Shown: positions 16,716-26,669 of the stretch, piece by piece
Position numbering within the stretch: position 1 is the first letter of the stretch
Layout of the letters: each line of letters opens with the position of its first letter
Assembly: GCF_015693305.1 (NCBI RefSeq)
Contig: NZ_CP065138.1
Location: 1,922,001-1,986,000 of the forward strand
Origin: Sphingobium sp. Cam5-1
Lineage (GTDB): Bacteria > Pseudomonadota > Alphaproteobacteria > Sphingomonadales > Sphingomonadaceae
Reading direction: 5' to 3'
Length of the DNA: 64,000 nt
Notes under the pieces: generated by a model
What the model was told of the DNA's origin: nothing
The model's database searches: none
What the model saw: the letters and a program-made list of their open reading frames with translations, nothing else
Translations under genes and position numbers: made by a program

Positions 16716-17843
16716 ATGAAGAGATTTTTCGGGTGGATGCCTGGCATCGCTAGCGCAATGGTCCAAGGCCCTTGGGGCGGCAAAAGCGATGGCCCGGGTG
16801 GCGATGAAGGTCCAGGCAAGGGAAGCGATGGCGGCCCGCGGAATCCCTGGACGCAGCCGGGGAGGACCCCGGGCGGCAAGGGGCCTTCCGCGATTGAAGA
16901 ACTGCTGCGCCGCAGCCGGGAAAGCTTCGGCCAAGGCGGTGGCGGCGGGTTTGGCAACCTCCCGCCTCGACCAACCGGAAAGACGCTTTGGCCCGCTGCC
17001 GTCGGCATCCTCATCTTGCTGTGGCTTGTGCTCACTTGCTTTCACCGCGTCGGCCCGCAGGAGCGCGGTGTCGTGACGCTGCTCGGCAAATATAGCCGGA
17101 CCTTGTCGCCGGGGATCAGCCTGACGCTGCCTGCGCCCTTCGAGAATGTGACCACGGTCGATGTGGAGGAAATCCGGGCCATCGATATCGGTTCACCCAG
17201 TGCCCAGAGCGAAAATCTGGTACTGACCGGCGACCAGAATATCATCGACCTTGCTTACTCGGTTCGTTGGAATATCCGCAGCCCTGAGCTTTATCTGTTC
17301 CAGCTGTCCGACCCTGATGCAACGGTTAGGGAAGTCGCCGAAAGCGCCATGCGATCGGTTGTCGCCAGCGCCAGCCTGGACGACGCGTTGGGTGCCGGGC
17401 GCACTGAAATCGAGCAGCAGGTCGAACAGCGGATGCAGGCGATACTGGATGGATACAGGTCCGGTATCCGCGTCCAGGGCGTCGCGATCAAGCAGGCCGA
17501 TCCGCCGACCGCAGTGAACGACGCGTTCAAGGCGGTATCTGCGGCGCAGCAGACAGCCCAGACCTATTTGAACGAAGCCCGTGCTGCCGCGCAGCAGGTT
17601 ACCGCCAAGGCTCAAGGTGAGGCTGCGGCATTCGACAAGGTGTATGAGCAATATAAGCTGTCACCCGACGTGACGCGCCGCCGCATGTATTATGAAACCA
17701 TGGAGGGCGTTCTGTCCAACGTCGATAAGACGATCGTTGAGAGCGGCAATGTCACCCCGTTCCTGCCGCTACCGGAATTGAAGCGGCGCGCGCAAGGAGC
17801 GTCCGCTTCTTCCGGCTCCGCCGCTGCGGAAGGGGGCCAGTAA
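16716..17843 (+). CDS. hflK: FtsH protease modulator HflK
   Basis: A 375-aa HflK. The N-terminal 80 residues are glycine/proline-rich and cytoplasmic, followed by one membrane helix (TLWPAAVGILILLWLVLTCF, about 91-110) and a periplasmic SPFH/prohibitin domain with a coiled C-terminal part rich in Ala/Gln. With HflC it forms the large cage that surrounds the FtsH membrane protease. I start at ATG 16716 with a GAGACGGA Shine-Dalgarno in front. The stop overlaps the hflC start as TAATG. Confidence 0.95.
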   Translation: MKRFFGWMPGIASAMVQGPWGGKSDGPGGDEGPGKGSDGGPRNPWTQPGRTPGGKGPSAIEELLRRSRESFGQGGGGGFGNLPPRPTGKTLWPAAVGILILLWLVLTCFHRVGPQERGVVTLLGKYSRTLSPGISLTLPAPFENVTTVDVEEIRAIDIGSPSAQSENLVLTGDQNIIDLAYSVRWNIRSPELYLFQLSDPDATVREVAESAMRSVVASASLDDALGAGRTEIEQQVEQRMQAILDGYRSGIRVQGVAIKQADPPTAVNDAFKAVSAAQQTAQTYLNEARAAAQQVTAKAQGEAAAFDKVYEQYKLSPDVTRRRMYYETMEGVLSNVDKTIVESGNVTPFLPLPELKRRAQGASASSGSAAAEGGQ

Positions 17844-18694
17844 TGCCGACGCTTATTCGCCATCCCGTCGCCTTGGCGCTATCCGTCATAGCTCTGCTGC
17901 TGCTCATCGGCAGCACCGTTGCCATCGTGCCCGAAACAAAGCAGGGTGTGATCGTGCGCTTTGGCGATCCGAAGAAGATCGTGAACCGCTATCGTGCCAA
18001 CGAAGAGTTCGGCAAGACCGGTGCGGGCGTCATATTGCGCTGGCCGTTCATCGATCAGATCGTCTGGATCGACAAGCGCGTCCTGTCAGTGGAAATGGAA
18101 AGGCAGCAGGTGTTGTCGACCGATCAGCTGCGCTTGCAGGTCGACGCCTTCGCCCGTTATCGGATCGTCGATCCGTTGCGCATGTATATTGCGGCAGGGA
18201 ATGAGGAGCGCGTTTCCGATGCCTTGCGGCCGATCCTGGGTTCGGCGCTTCGGAACGAGCTTGGCAAACGTCCCTTCGCTGCGTTGCTGTCGCCCGAGCG
18301 CGGTCAGGTGATGGACAATATTGAGGCCGGTCTCAATCGCGTAGCCCGTCAATATGGGGCGCAGATCGTCGATGTACGGATCAAACGGGCAGACCTGCCC
18401 GACGGCGCTCCGCTGGAAAGTGCTTTCACCCGGATGCGAACCGCCCGTGAGCAGGAAGCGCTGACGATCAGGGCTCAGGGCGCAAAGCAGGCGCAGATCA
18501 TCCGCGCAGAAGCCGATGCAAATGCGGCGCGCATTTATTCGGAAAGCTTTGGCAAGGACCCGCAATTCTATGATTTCTATCGCGCCATGCAGGCCTACAG
18601 GCTGACCTTTGCGCCCGATCGACCGGGCTCGACGACGATGGTGCTGTCGCGCGACAATGAGTTCCTGAAACAGTTTCAAGGCAAGGATCGATAA
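17843..18694 (+). CDS. hflC: FtsH protease modulator HflC
   Basis: A 283-aa HflC, partner of HflK. It has one N-terminal membrane helix (about residues 8-26), an SPFH domain beginning KQGVIVRFGDPKK, and a C-terminal helical segment with EQEALTIRAQGAKQAQIIRA. It overlaps hflK by 1 bp, so the two subunits are translationally coupled in the order found in most proteobacteria. Confidence 0.95.
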   Translation: MPTLIRHPVALALSVIALLLLIGSTVAIVPETKQGVIVRFGDPKKIVNRYRANEEFGKTGAGVILRWPFIDQIVWIDKRVLSVEMERQQVLSTDQLRLQVDAFARYRIVDPLRMYIAAGNEERVSDALRPILGSALRNELGKRPFAALLSPERGQVMDNIEAGLNRVARQYGAQIVDVRIKRADLPDGAPLESAFTRMRTAREQEALTIRAQGAKQAQIIRAEADANAARIYSESFGKDPQFYDFYRAMQAYRLTFAPDRPGSTTMVLSRDNEFLKQFQGKDR

Positions 18695-18728
18695 CCGTGA
18701 AATACCGAAGAGGGTTGTAGATCATTTC

Positions 18729-18754
18729 GGAACCAGCTTCATTCAATGAGGGTT
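18729..18754 (+). promoter_or_regulatory. Possible ECF/EcfG-type promoter before the DegP-like gene
   Basis: GGAAC at 18729-18733 is followed 17 bases later by GGTT (18751-18754). This resembles the alphaproteobacterial general-stress (EcfG) or SigmaE promoter pattern GGAAC-N16/17-[CG]GTT. It lies in the 136-bp gap between hflC and the protease gene. Stress induction of a periplasmic protease would make sense, but this is a weak match. Confidence 0.3.
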
Positions 18755-18830
18755 AAGGCTGGGCGGCGCATCCGACTCTACCCAGAGTCCCGCCTTTCCT
18801 TCGCCAAAGTTCACGAGAGGACCGTCACGA

Positions 18831-20342
18831 GTGCGTTACGCTTATGCCCTTACCGGCGCCCTGCTGCTTGGTGGCACCGCCATCGCCGTAACCTCCAGCC
18901 CGAATGTCGGCGCGCAAGTCGCGCAAAATGAGGGCATGCAGGCCGCCGCGCCCGCAGGCGCCCCTGCCAGCTTGGCCGACATGGTCGAAAAGTTGCAGCC
19001 TGCCGTCGTCAATATTTCCACCCGACAGCGCGTTCAGGTTCAAAACCCATTCGCTGGCACGCCCTTTGGCGATCTGTTCGGCCAGGGCCAGGGCGGCAAG
19101 CCGCAGACCCGTCAGGCCCAATCTCTCGGTTCGGGTTTCATCATCTCGGCTGATGGCTATATCGTCACCAACAATCACGTGGTGTCCGCGGGCGCCGAAG
19201 GCGCGTCGGTGGATGCGATCACGGTTACCCTCACCAATCGCGAGGAATATTCGGCAAAGCTGATCGGCCGTGACCCGGCAACCGACATCGCGGTGCTGAA
19301 GATAGAGCCGAAAAAGGCTTTGCCGTTCGTCAAGTTCGGCGACAGCACGAAAGCGCGCGTTGGTGATTGGGTCATCGCCATCGGCAACCCATTCGCCTTG
19401 TCGGGCACCGTGACCGCAGGGATCATCTCTGCGGTCCATCGCGGCACCGGCGGCACCTACGACAAGTTCATCCAGACCGATGCGTCGATCAATCAGGGCA
19501 ATAGCGGCGGCCCGATGTTCGACATGCGCGGCAATGTTATTGGTATCAACAGCCAGATACTTTCGCCCTCTGGCGGCAACGTCGGCATCGGCTTTGCGAT
19601 TCCGTCCGAACAAGCGGCGCCGATCGTCGATACCTTGCGCAGAGGGCAGAGCGTCAAGCGCGGTTATCTGGGGATCCAGATCAGTCCGCTGGGCGAAGAC
19701 CTCGCCGATTCCCTGGGTCTTGCGAAAAATCGCGGCGAGTTCGTCCAAGGCGTCGAACCGGGCAAGGGCGCCGACCGCGCCGGTATCAAGGCGGGCGACG
19801 TCATCGTCAGCGTGGCCGGTCAGGAAGTGACGCCGGACCAGAACCTGTCGTCCATCGTTGCATCGCAGCCGATCGGCTCCCGCGTGCCGATCGTTCTGCT
19901 CCGCAATGGTCAACGTCAGACCGTAACCGCCATCGTCGGCCAGCGTCCGTCAGAGGATGAGCTCAACAGCTTCGCCCAGCAGCAGGATGATGACTTCAAT
20001 CAACAGCAGGATGACCAATCCAGCGGCGGGCAAGCCACGCAGCAATCGCTGGGCATTTCGGCCATTCCCCTAACGCCCAACATCGTTCGGCAATTGGGCA
20101 TCGCGGCGGATACACGGGGAATCGTGATCACGGCGGTGGATTCTTCGACTGACGCAGGAGCAAAGGGCCTGCGCCGGGGCGATGTGATTATCACCGCCAA
20201 CAACCGGCCGGTGGCTAGCCAGGCAGAGCTGGACGCAGCCGTGCGCCAAGTGTCTTCGCAAGGACGCAATGCCATCCTGTTGCAGGTTCTACGTCGCGGC
20301 CAGCCTGCCGTATTCTTGCCTGTGCGCCTGCGGGACAAATAA
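18831..20342 (+). CDS. degP: DegP/HtrA (Do family) periplasmic serine endoprotease
   Basis: A 503-aa Do-type protease/chaperone. A signal peptide (about 1-31) precedes a trypsin-like domain with the catalytic triad H116 (NNHVV), D152 (PATDIAVLK) and S225 (NQGNSGGP), then two PDZ domains (about 285-375 and 410-495) joined by a glutamine/aspartate-rich linker. The start is GTG 18831. It degrades or refolds misfolded envelope proteins; the hflK-hflC genes upstream have a related quality-control role. Confidence 0.94.
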   Translation: MRYAYALTGALLLGGTAIAVTSSPNVGAQVAQNEGMQAAAPAGAPASLADMVEKLQPAVVNISTRQRVQVQNPFAGTPFGDLFGQGQGGKPQTRQAQSLGSGFIISADGYIVTNNHVVSAGAEGASVDAITVTLTNREEYSAKLIGRDPATDIAVLKIEPKKALPFVKFGDSTKARVGDWVIAIGNPFALSGTVTAGIISAVHRGTGGTYDKFIQTDASINQGNSGGPMFDMRGNVIGINSQILSPSGGNVGIGFAIPSEQAAPIVDTLRRGQSVKRGYLGIQISPLGEDLADSLGLAKNRGEFVQGVEPGKGADRAGIKAGDVIVSVAGQEVTPDQNLSSIVASQPIGSRVPIVLLRNGQRQTVTAIVGQRPSEDELNSFAQQQDDDFNQQQDDQSSGGQATQQSLGISAIPLTPNIVRQLGIAADTRGIVITAVDSSTDAGAKGLRRGDVIITANNRPVASQAELDAAVRQVSSQGRNAILLQVLRRGQPAVFLPVRLRDK

Positions 20343-20385
20343 CCCGCAACAGCGCATCGGACGGATCATAGCGGGTCGCGCTTGC

Positions 20386-20429
20386 CGGAAGTCCTGTCTC
20401 GCCCTTAAGATGGCAAGACGGCACTTCCG
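20386..20429. other. Extended inverted repeat between degP and the HerA-like gene
   Basis: CGGAAGT (20386-20392) pairs with ACTTCCG (20423-20429), and inside it GTCTCGCC (20396-20403) pairs with GGCAAGAC (20412-20419) with one mismatch. The whole folds into one long stem with a 3/3 internal loop. It lies 43 bp after the degP stop and could be a transcript terminator or an RNA structure of the next leader; no T-run is seen. Confidence 0.45.
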
Positions 20430-20465
20430 ACGGGCGCGGCCCGCCGCTTTTGGGGAGCATGACGC

Positions 20466-22097
20466 ATGAGCGACGGCATTTTCATCGGTCTTGGCGCGGC
20501 GGACAAGGATGGCGGCATTCCACAGACGCTCAACCTGCGCCGTGCCAATCGTCATGGACTGATTGCAGGCGCTACCGGAACTGGCAAAACGGTAACGCTG
20601 CAGGGTATCGCCGAAAGCTTTTCCGCACTGGGTGTCCCGGTGTTTCTTGCCGACGTGAAGGGTGATCTGTCGGGTATCGCGATGGCCGGTTCGCCGACAG
20701 CAAAAAATGCCGACAAGCTGGTGGCTCGCGCCAAGGAGATTGGCCTCGAAAATTACAGCTATGCCGACAATCCAGCGATCTTCTGGGACCTGTATGGCGA
20801 GCAGGGACATCCGATCCGCACGACCGTCAGCGAAATGGGTCCGCTGTTGCTGGCCCGGCTCATGGGACTGAACGAAACCCAGGAAGGCGTACTCTCCATC
20901 GCCTTCAGATATGCCGATGACCAAGGACTGCTGCTGCTTGATCTCGGCGATCTCCAGGCCATGCTGGCCTATTGTGCGGAAAATGCCGACGAACTATCCA
21001 GCCGCTATGGCAATGTGACCAAGGCGAGCGTCGGCACCATCCAACGCCAGTTGCTGCAACTGGACAGCCAGGGCGGCGGCCATTTCTTTGGAGAACCGGC
21101 GCTCGACATTCACGACTTCCTGAAAGTGGATGATCAAGGGCGCGGCTATGTAAACATTCTGGCCGCCGACAAACTGATGCAGAGCCCCAAGCTCTACGCG
21201 ACCTTTCTCCTCTGGCTCCTGAGCGAGCTTTTCGAAACACTTCCCGAGGTTGGAGACCCGGAAAAGCCTGTTCTGGTCTTCTTCTTTGACGAAGCACATT
21301 TGCTTTTTGACGACGCCCCCAAGGCCCTGACCGACAAGATCGAGCAGGTCGTCCGGTTGATCCGTTCCAAAGGCGTGGGCGTCTATTTCGTGACCCAGAA
21401 CCCGATCGACATTCCCGAAGACGTAGCGGGACAGCTTGGCAACCGCGTTCAGCATGCGCTGCGCGCGTTCACCCCGCGCGATCAAAAGGCCATAAAGGCC
21501 GCAGCCGAGACATTCCGCGTCAATCCGGACCTGGACGTTGAAAGTGCGATCACAGAATTGAAAGTGGGCGAAGCGCTGGTCTCGCTGCTTCAGGAGGATG
21601 GTTCGCCCGGCATCGTTCAGCGCACCCTGATCGCCCCGCCCCGTTCACGTTTGGGGCCGGTAGACGCAAAGGAACGGGCGATCATTCAATCCATCTCCCC
21701 ATGCGCGGGCAAATATGATGACGCGATCGATCGCGAGTCCGCCGAGGAGATATTGGCCGCCCGCGGTCAAGCCGCCGCTGCTGCCTCACAGGCCGCCAAG
21801 GCGAATGCCGAAGCAGACAAGGCCGCCGCAGCGCAGGCAAAATTGGAGGCCAAACAGCGGGAAGCAGAACTCAAGGAGCAGGCAAGGCGCGACGCGGCCG
21901 CCGCGCGTGAGGCGGCCAAGCCCTCTGCCCTCGACCGAGCCGTTCAGTCAGCCACCCGTTCGGCTGCCTCTTCGGTCGGGCGGCAGGTTGCCAATGAGCT
22001 CGGCCGGGCCGTATTTGGAGGAACCAGCCGCCGCTCCTCGTCAGGCGGCTTGGCGGGACAACTGGTGCGCGGCATATTGGGCAGCCTGTTCAAATAA
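20466..22097 (+). CDS. HerA-like ATPase, DUF853 family (YjgR)
   Basis: A 543-aa protein of the DUF853 / helicase HerA C-terminal family. The P-loop [12 protein letters not shown] is at residues ~37-48 and the Walker [16 protein letters not shown] at ~275-289. The last 110 residues are an alanine/lysine-rich coiled coil ending in a glycine-serine tail. Homologues in many proteobacteria (YjgR) are uncharacterised P-loop ATPases of the FtsK/HerA clade. It is followed 25 bp later by a small secreted protein. Confidence 0.88.
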   Translation: MSDGIFIGLGAADKDGGIPQTLNLRRANRHGLIAGATGTGKTVTLQGIAESFSALGVPVFLADVKGDLSGIAMAGSPTAKNADKLVARAKEIGLENYSYADNPAIFWDLYGEQGHPIRTTVSEMGPLLLARLMGLNETQEGVLSIAFRYADDQGLLLLDLGDLQAMLAYCAENADELSSRYGNVTKASVGTIQRQLLQLDSQGGGHFFGEPALDIHDFLKVDDQGRGYVNILAADKLMQSPKLYATFLLWLLSELFETLPEVGDPEKPVLVFFFDEAHLLFDDAPKALTDKIEQVVRLIRSKGVGVYFVTQNPIDIPEDVAGQLGNRVQHALRAFTPRDQKAIKAAAETFRVNPDLDVESAITELKVGEALVSLLQEDGSPGIVQRTLIAPPRSRLGPVDAKERAIIQSISPCAGKYDDAIDRESAEEILAARGQAAAAASQAAKANAEADKAAAAQAKLEAKQREAELKEQARRDAAAAREAAKPSALDRAVQSATRSAASSVGRQVANELGRAVFGGTSRRSSSGGLAGQLVRGILGSLFK

Positions 22098-22122
22098 AGG
22101 CCAACCTCAGAGGAGGCATGAT

Positions 22123-22527
22123 ATGCATATCGGTAACATGGCTGTTTGCGCCATCAGCCTGGCGAGTGCCTTACCTGCCCACGCGCAGGATTATCGCGAT
22201 CTGCATCGTGCGGCCGATGCAGCAATTGTCAGCGATATCGTTCGTGACCGGCAGGAGGAACGTGACGCGAAGCGGCAACCTTATGCCTCTCCTCGATATG
22301 GCTCTATCCATAGCGCAGCCGCAGCGCGCAATGCCTGCGCGGCCAAGGCGCGTCAGGAAGCAGGTCCGGGTGCACACATATTGGGTCGCGTCGAAGCGAG
22401 ATCCATGTCGACTGGATGGGAGGTCGAAGGATCGGTCGGCCCGGCCAACGAGCGCCGGTCTGTTCCCTTTGTCTGTTCGGTTCGCAATGGATCGGTGAGT
22501 GGTATCCTGCTGGACCCCAACCGTTAA
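22123..22527 (+). CDS. Small secreted protein of unknown function
   Basis: A 134-aa protein that I do not recognise. It starts at ATG 22123 after a strong AGGAGG, has a short signal peptide (cleavage after AHAQ, about residue 22), a charged helix (about 30-50) and a C-terminal region with two cysteines (CAAKARQEAG and FVCSVRNG) that could form a disulfide; VEGSVGPANERRSVPFVCSV looks beta-stranded. It probably shares a transcript with the DUF853 gene upstream. Confidence 0.65.
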   Translation: MHIGNMAVCAISLASALPAHAQDYRDLHRAADAAIVSDIVRDRQEERDAKRQPYASPRYGSIHSAAAARNACAAKARQEAGPGAHILGRVEARSMSTGWEVEGSVGPANERRSVPFVCSVRNGSVSGILLDPNR

Positions 22528-22634
22528 AATAACAAGGGGGGGACGAAAGCGAGAGTTTCGCGGCTGCAAAAACTGCTTTTGCCATTCTCTACCGCTGTAA
22601 TTGCGTAATGCGATGCAGGCGGTAAGGAAATCAT

Positions 22635-23939
22635 ATGAAGGCCCCCGTCGACTCCCGTCACCCGTTGCGCTTCGGCGATTTCCGCGCCTACCTGCTGGGG
22701 CGGCTGGCGGGCGTACTGGCCCAATATGGCATGATGACCGTTCTTGGGTGGCAGGCCTATAATATCGCACGCGAAAGCATGAGCACGTCGGGCGCCGCAG
22801 CTCAGCTCGGGCTGATCGGATTGGCGCAGTTCGTGCCTCTTTTCTTTCTGACCCCGCTTACGGGTTGGGTCGCGGATCATTTCGACCGCCGCGCCATTGC
22901 GCGCCTGACTTTGGCACTGCTCATGGCGGCGTCGGGGCTACTGGCTTTTGCAACCTATGAAGGCTGGGTGGGCCTCCCCCTGATTTTCGGCATCGCCGGC
23001 GTGGTGGGAATTACGCGCGCGTTCAATGGGCCTGCCTACAGCGCATTGGCACCTAACCTGGTGCCGCGCGACGTACTGCCCAATGCGATCGCGCTGTCCA
23101 GCGTCGCATGGCAGGCAGGGATGATCATCGGTCCCGCCTTGGGTGGTTATGTCTACGCCATGACGCCTTGGGGCGCTTATGCTTTTGCATCGCTACTGTT
23201 CGCGATTGCCCTTTGGGGCATGTTGCTGATCGCTCCAGTCAAACAGCCGCCGCGCGACACAAGCCGCCATCCGGTCCGGCAGATGCTTGACGGGTGGACT
23301 TATGTGCGATCGAACCGGCTCGTGCTGGCCACCATCACTCTGGACCTGTTCGCGGTGCTGCTGGCAGGAGCGACGGCGCTTTTGCCCGTCTACGCACGCG
23401 ACATATTGAAGGTTGGATCTGCGGGACTGGGGCATCTGGCCGCGTCTCCCGCCATCGGAGCAGCTATCGTAGCCCTTTTCTTCTCCTTCCGGCCGATGCG
23501 GTCGGAGGTCGGATTGAAGATGCTGGGCGCTGTCATGATCTTCGGGCTGTCGACGATCCTGTTCGGCGCCACAGCCTTCATTCCCCGCAATATTGCGATG
23601 GAGATCGGCATCGGCGCGCTGATGCTCCTGGGCGCTGCGGACATGGTGTCTGTTTACGTGCGCCAGTCGCTGATCCAGCTTCACACGCCCGATGCGATGC
23701 GGGGCCGGGTATCCAGCCTTTCACAACTCACCATTTCGGCGTCGAACGAATTGGGTGAAGCTGAGTCAGGCTTCCTCGCCGCGCTGGTTGGTCCCGTTGG
23801 GGCCGTGATTGGCGGCGGGATAGGCGCTATAGTCATCACAATTTTATGGGCGCGGCTCTTTCCCGAATTGCGCCTTGCACGTACCTTTGACCCACCCGAC
23901 TTAAGGGAGGCCGAGATTAGCCAGGAGAAGGCCAAATGA
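22635..23939 (+). CDS. MFS transporter, EntS-like (MFS_3)
   Basis: A 434-aa major facilitator protein with about 12 membrane helices. The loop [15 protein letters not shown] after helix 2 is the family's conserved motif A. It resembles the enterobactin-exporter (EntS)/MFS_3 branch, which includes exporters of siderophores and drugs. Its stop overlaps the cysK start as ATGA, so the two are cotranslated. Export of a cysteine-related compound is a tempting but unproven idea. Confidence 0.87.
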   Translation: MKAPVDSRHPLRFGDFRAYLLGRLAGVLAQYGMMTVLGWQAYNIARESMSTSGAAAQLGLIGLAQFVPLFFLTPLTGWVADHFDRRAIARLTLALLMAASGLLAFATYEGWVGLPLIFGIAGVVGITRAFNGPAYSALAPNLVPRDVLPNAIALSSVAWQAGMIIGPALGGYVYAMTPWGAYAFASLLFAIALWGMLLIAPVKQPPRDTSRHPVRQMLDGWTYVRSNRLVLATITLDLFAVLLAGATALLPVYARDILKVGSAGLGHLAASPAIGAAIVALFFSFRPMRSEVGLKMLGAVMIFGLSTILFGATAFIPRNIAMEIGIGALMLLGAADMVSVYVRQSLIQLHTPDAMRGRVSSLSQLTISASNELGEAESGFLAALVGPVGAVIGGGIGAIVITILWARLFPELRLARTFDPPDLREAEISQEKAK

Positions 23940-24865
23940 AAGCTGCCAATATTCTCGAAACCATCGGCAACACGCCGCATATTCAGGCGAGCCGCCTGTT
24001 TGCAGATGCGCCTGAAGGCACCGAAGTCTGGATCAAGTCGGAACGCTCAAACCCGGGCGGATCGATCAAGGACCGTATCGCGCTTGCGATGATCGAGGCC
24101 GCTGAGGCGTCGGGCGATCTGAAACCCGGCGGAACCATCATCGAGCCCACTTCTGGCAATACGGGCGTTGGCCTGGCCATGGTCGCGGCGGTGAAGGGGT
24201 ACAAGCTCATCCTCGTCATGCCGGAAAGCATGTCGGTGGAGCGGCGCCGGTTGATGCTGGCTTATGGCGCGTCTTTTGACCTGACCCCACGCGAGAAGGG
24301 CATGAAGGGCGCGATTGAGCGCGCGCTGGAGCTGATCGAGCAAACGCCCAATTCCTGGATGCCGCAACAGTTTGAAAATGCCGCGAATATCGACGTACAT
24401 GTTCGCACGACCGCGCAGGAGATCGTGACTGACTTCGCCGACAGCCCGCTTGACGTTCTGATTACCGGGGTCGGCACAGGCGGTCACATCACGGGTGTTG
24501 CCGAGGTACTCAAAAAGCTGTGGCCCAACCTTAAGGTCTATGCGGTTGAGCCTACCCTTTCGCCAGTCATCAGCGGTGGACAGCCGGGTCCCCACCCCAT
24601 TCAAGGTATCGGCGCTGGCTTCATCCCCGCGAACCTGCACACGCAATTGCTGGACGGGGTGATCCAGGTCGATCCGGCCGATGCCAAGGAATATGCCCGC
24701 CGCGCGGCGCGAGAGGAAGGCATGCTTGTCGGCATCTCGTCCGGCGCAACCCTGGCCGCGATTGCGCAGAAGCTGAAGGAGCTTCCGCCCGGCAGCCGCG
24801 TTCTGGGCTTCAACTATGATACTGGTGAACGCTATCTGTCGGTGCCTGACTTCCTGCCCGAATAG
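23936..24865 (+). CDS. cysK: Cysteine synthase A
   Basis: A 309-aa PLP-dependent O-acetylserine (thiol)-lyase. The PLP lysine lies in [11 protein letters not shown] (about residue 42), the substrate loop is [12 protein letters not shown], the phosphate-binding glycine-rich loop [10 protein letters not shown], and the C-terminal [10 protein letters not shown] is typical. It makes cysteine from O-acetylserine and sulfide. The start overlaps the upstream MFS gene (ATGA), an unusual pairing. Confidence 0.95.
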   Translation: MKAANILETIGNTPHIQASRLFADAPEGTEVWIKSERSNPGGSIKDRIALAMIEAAEASGDLKPGGTIIEPTSGNTGVGLAMVAAVKGYKLILVMPESMSVERRRLMLAYGASFDLTPREKGMKGAIERALELIEQTPNSWMPQQFENAANIDVHVRTTAQEIVTDFADSPLDVLITGVGTGGHITGVAEVLKKLWPNLKVYAVEPTLSPVISGGQPGPHPIQGIGAGFIPANLHTQLLDGVIQVDPADAKEYARRAAREEGMLVGISSGATLAAIAQKLKELPPGSRVLGFNYDTGERYLSVPDFLPE

Positions 24866-24883
24866 GATGGCGCAGGGTCAGGA

Positions 24884-26200
24884 ATGATCGACGCTTCTAC
24901 CAGCAGCCAGCCACATCGCGCGATGTGGCTGATCTGGCTCCTGCTGTTCGCTGGTTTGCCTGCGCTGGTGGCGCGGTGGGATGCACGGGCGCCTGCTGCC
25001 CGTGCGGCACGGTCGGCACTGGTGCAGCGCGTGCTGATGAAGCGGCCGACCACAGCGGCACCCGTTGTGCAGCCGGTGGAACTTTACACACTGGATCGTG
25101 ATCAGGCGCGGGCGTTCAACGGGGCTGTGCCTTTCTCGCGGCTCCCCAACCCGGCAGCGCGGCCATTTGTGTTCACTGGCTCGGAAAGCGATCTGGCGCG
25201 GGCCACGGACTGCCTGGCGGCGGCGCAGCTTTACGAGGCGGGCGATGACGCGGTGGGCGAACGCGCGGTGGCGCAGGTGGTGCTGAACCGGGTTCGGCAT
25301 CCCGCTTTCCCCAAAACGGTGTGCGGGGTCGTGTTTCAGGGGCAGGAACGATCGACCGGCTGTCAGTTCACTTTCACCTGCGATGGCGCGCTGGCGCGGA
25401 CACCGGGGGAGGATGCCTGGAACAGAGCGCGACAGATCGCGAAGGCCGCGCTGGCGGGCAAGGTGTTCAAGCCGGTCGGCTATGCCACCCATTATCATAC
25501 GGATTGGGTGGTGCCCTATTGGAGCGGGAGCCTGGACAAGATCACGGCGGTGGGGACGCATCTTTTCTTTCGCTGGCGGGGATGGTGGGGAACGCCGCCT
25601 GCTTTCCGGTTGGCGCGGGATAGTGTGGAGCCGGTGATTGCGCGGATCGCCCGACTGTCGATGGCGCATCAGGACGGGAACAGCGTGGTGCCGGGCGTTC
25701 TGGCGTCAGGTGGGAGCAGTCTGGCGGCTTTGACGGCCAAGCCGCAGGAAGCGATCGGCGCGGACTCGCTGGGCCGAATGATCGGCGGCGTAAGGTTGAT
25801 AGCGATCGCGCCGGGAGCGCGGAGCTTTCTGGTGGAACTTGGCAAGGGAACGGCGCCCGATAACTGGCCGATGATGGCGCAGACTTTCTGCGCTGGGCGG
25901 CCGGAGTGTCGGATCATGGCCTGGCGGGCGGGGAGCGCTCCGAGTGGGTTTCCGCTGTCGGGGGATCAAATGGAAAGTATGAGCTTTGCCTATATTCACA
26001 ATAGCGGGACGGGATTGCAGCGGGCCTTGTGGAATTGCGGGCAGACGGCGCGGGAGAACAAGGGAGAATGCATGCGGCAGCGGGTGCCAGTGGAGCAGGT
26101 GAATGTTCCGCCGCCGCTGAACGGAGTGCGGCGGAAGGAGCGGTTTGAGACGGTGACGATCGTGCCGCCGGTCAAAGTCATGAATGAAATGGCGAATTGA
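24884..26200 (+). CDS. SleB-type cell wall hydrolase
   Basis: A 438-aa protein with one N-terminal membrane helix (about residues 13-29) and a Hydrolase_2 (SleB-like) domain at about 105-235: AQLYEAGDDAVGERAVAQVV with the catalytic Glu, then CGVVFQGQ..CQFTF and YATHYHTDWVVPYW. It should cleave peptidoglycan in the periplasm. The C-terminal ~200 residues carry no domain I recognise; they contain several cysteines (FCAGRPEC, NCGQTARENKGEC) likely in disulfides. It begins 18 bp after cysK. Confidence 0.85.
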   Translation: MIDASTSSQPHRAMWLIWLLLFAGLPALVARWDARAPAARAARSALVQRVLMKRPTTAAPVVQPVELYTLDRDQARAFNGAVPFSRLPNPAARPFVFTGSESDLARATDCLAAAQLYEAGDDAVGERAVAQVVLNRVRHPAFPKTVCGVVFQGQERSTGCQFTFTCDGALARTPGEDAWNRARQIAKAALAGKVFKPVGYATHYHTDWVVPYWSGSLDKITAVGTHLFFRWRGWWGTPPAFRLARDSVEPVIARIARLSMAHQDGNSVVPGVLASGGSSLAALTAKPQEAIGADSLGRMIGGVRLIAIAPGARSFLVELGKGTAPDNWPMMAQTFCAGRPECRIMAWRAGSAPSGFPLSGDQMESMSFAYIHNSGTGLQRALWNCGQTARENKGECMRQRVPVEQVNVPPPLNGVRRKERFETVTIVPPVKVMNEMAN

Positions 26201-26300
26201 ACGCGTTTTTGGGGGTTTCCTATTTTTCCTATTTTGGGAGGGGCCTTGCCTGCCCTCGCTACGGCGGTGGCGTGGGGATTGGGGGCCGCCTTCCTGCTAC

Positions 26301-26480
26301 GCATCTGACAACGGGAATGCGTGACCGGTTGATCTCGGATACCATCAGGATGCATGCCACCCTCTGAGCAGCGGGCGTCGAGGCTGATCTTTACATTGCA
26401 GAAGCGATACCTCATGCGGGTTTTGGCCAGCAAACGCCGGATGATCAGGCGGTGCTGAACGACAGCCAATGGCCGCTTGG
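26301..26480 (+). pseudogene. Remnant of an alpha/beta-hydrolase (acetyl-hydrolase type), with nonsense codon
   Basis: In one frame the plus strand reads TGMRDRLISDTIRMHATL, then TGA at 26365, then AAGVEADLYIAEAIPHAGFG. This is the C-terminal signature of esterases of the alpha/beta-hydrolase-3 family (SGTRD..LSDTVR..LRAAGVEADL..YEGxPHA), carrying the catalytic Asp and His. The in-frame TGA sits where Arg (CGA) is expected. No upstream part with the nucleophile is present. I read it as a decayed gene fragment, adjoining the AAA-DUF4435 insert. The rest of 26201-26669 shows no gene. Confidence 0.6.
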
Positions 26481-26669
26481 CGAACGACCGCTTCTGGCCG
26501 CCGCACTTGGAAATCAGACATCTCTGATCGACGATCCCCAACTGGCAATGGATCTTGAAGCTAGGCCGGAGATAATTCAGGCTGCTATGCAGGCGAACAC
26601 GCGTTCTGACGAACTACATAAGACGCGCTACGATGCGTGCCCCAGGAACAACCCTACGCGCACAGGCGT

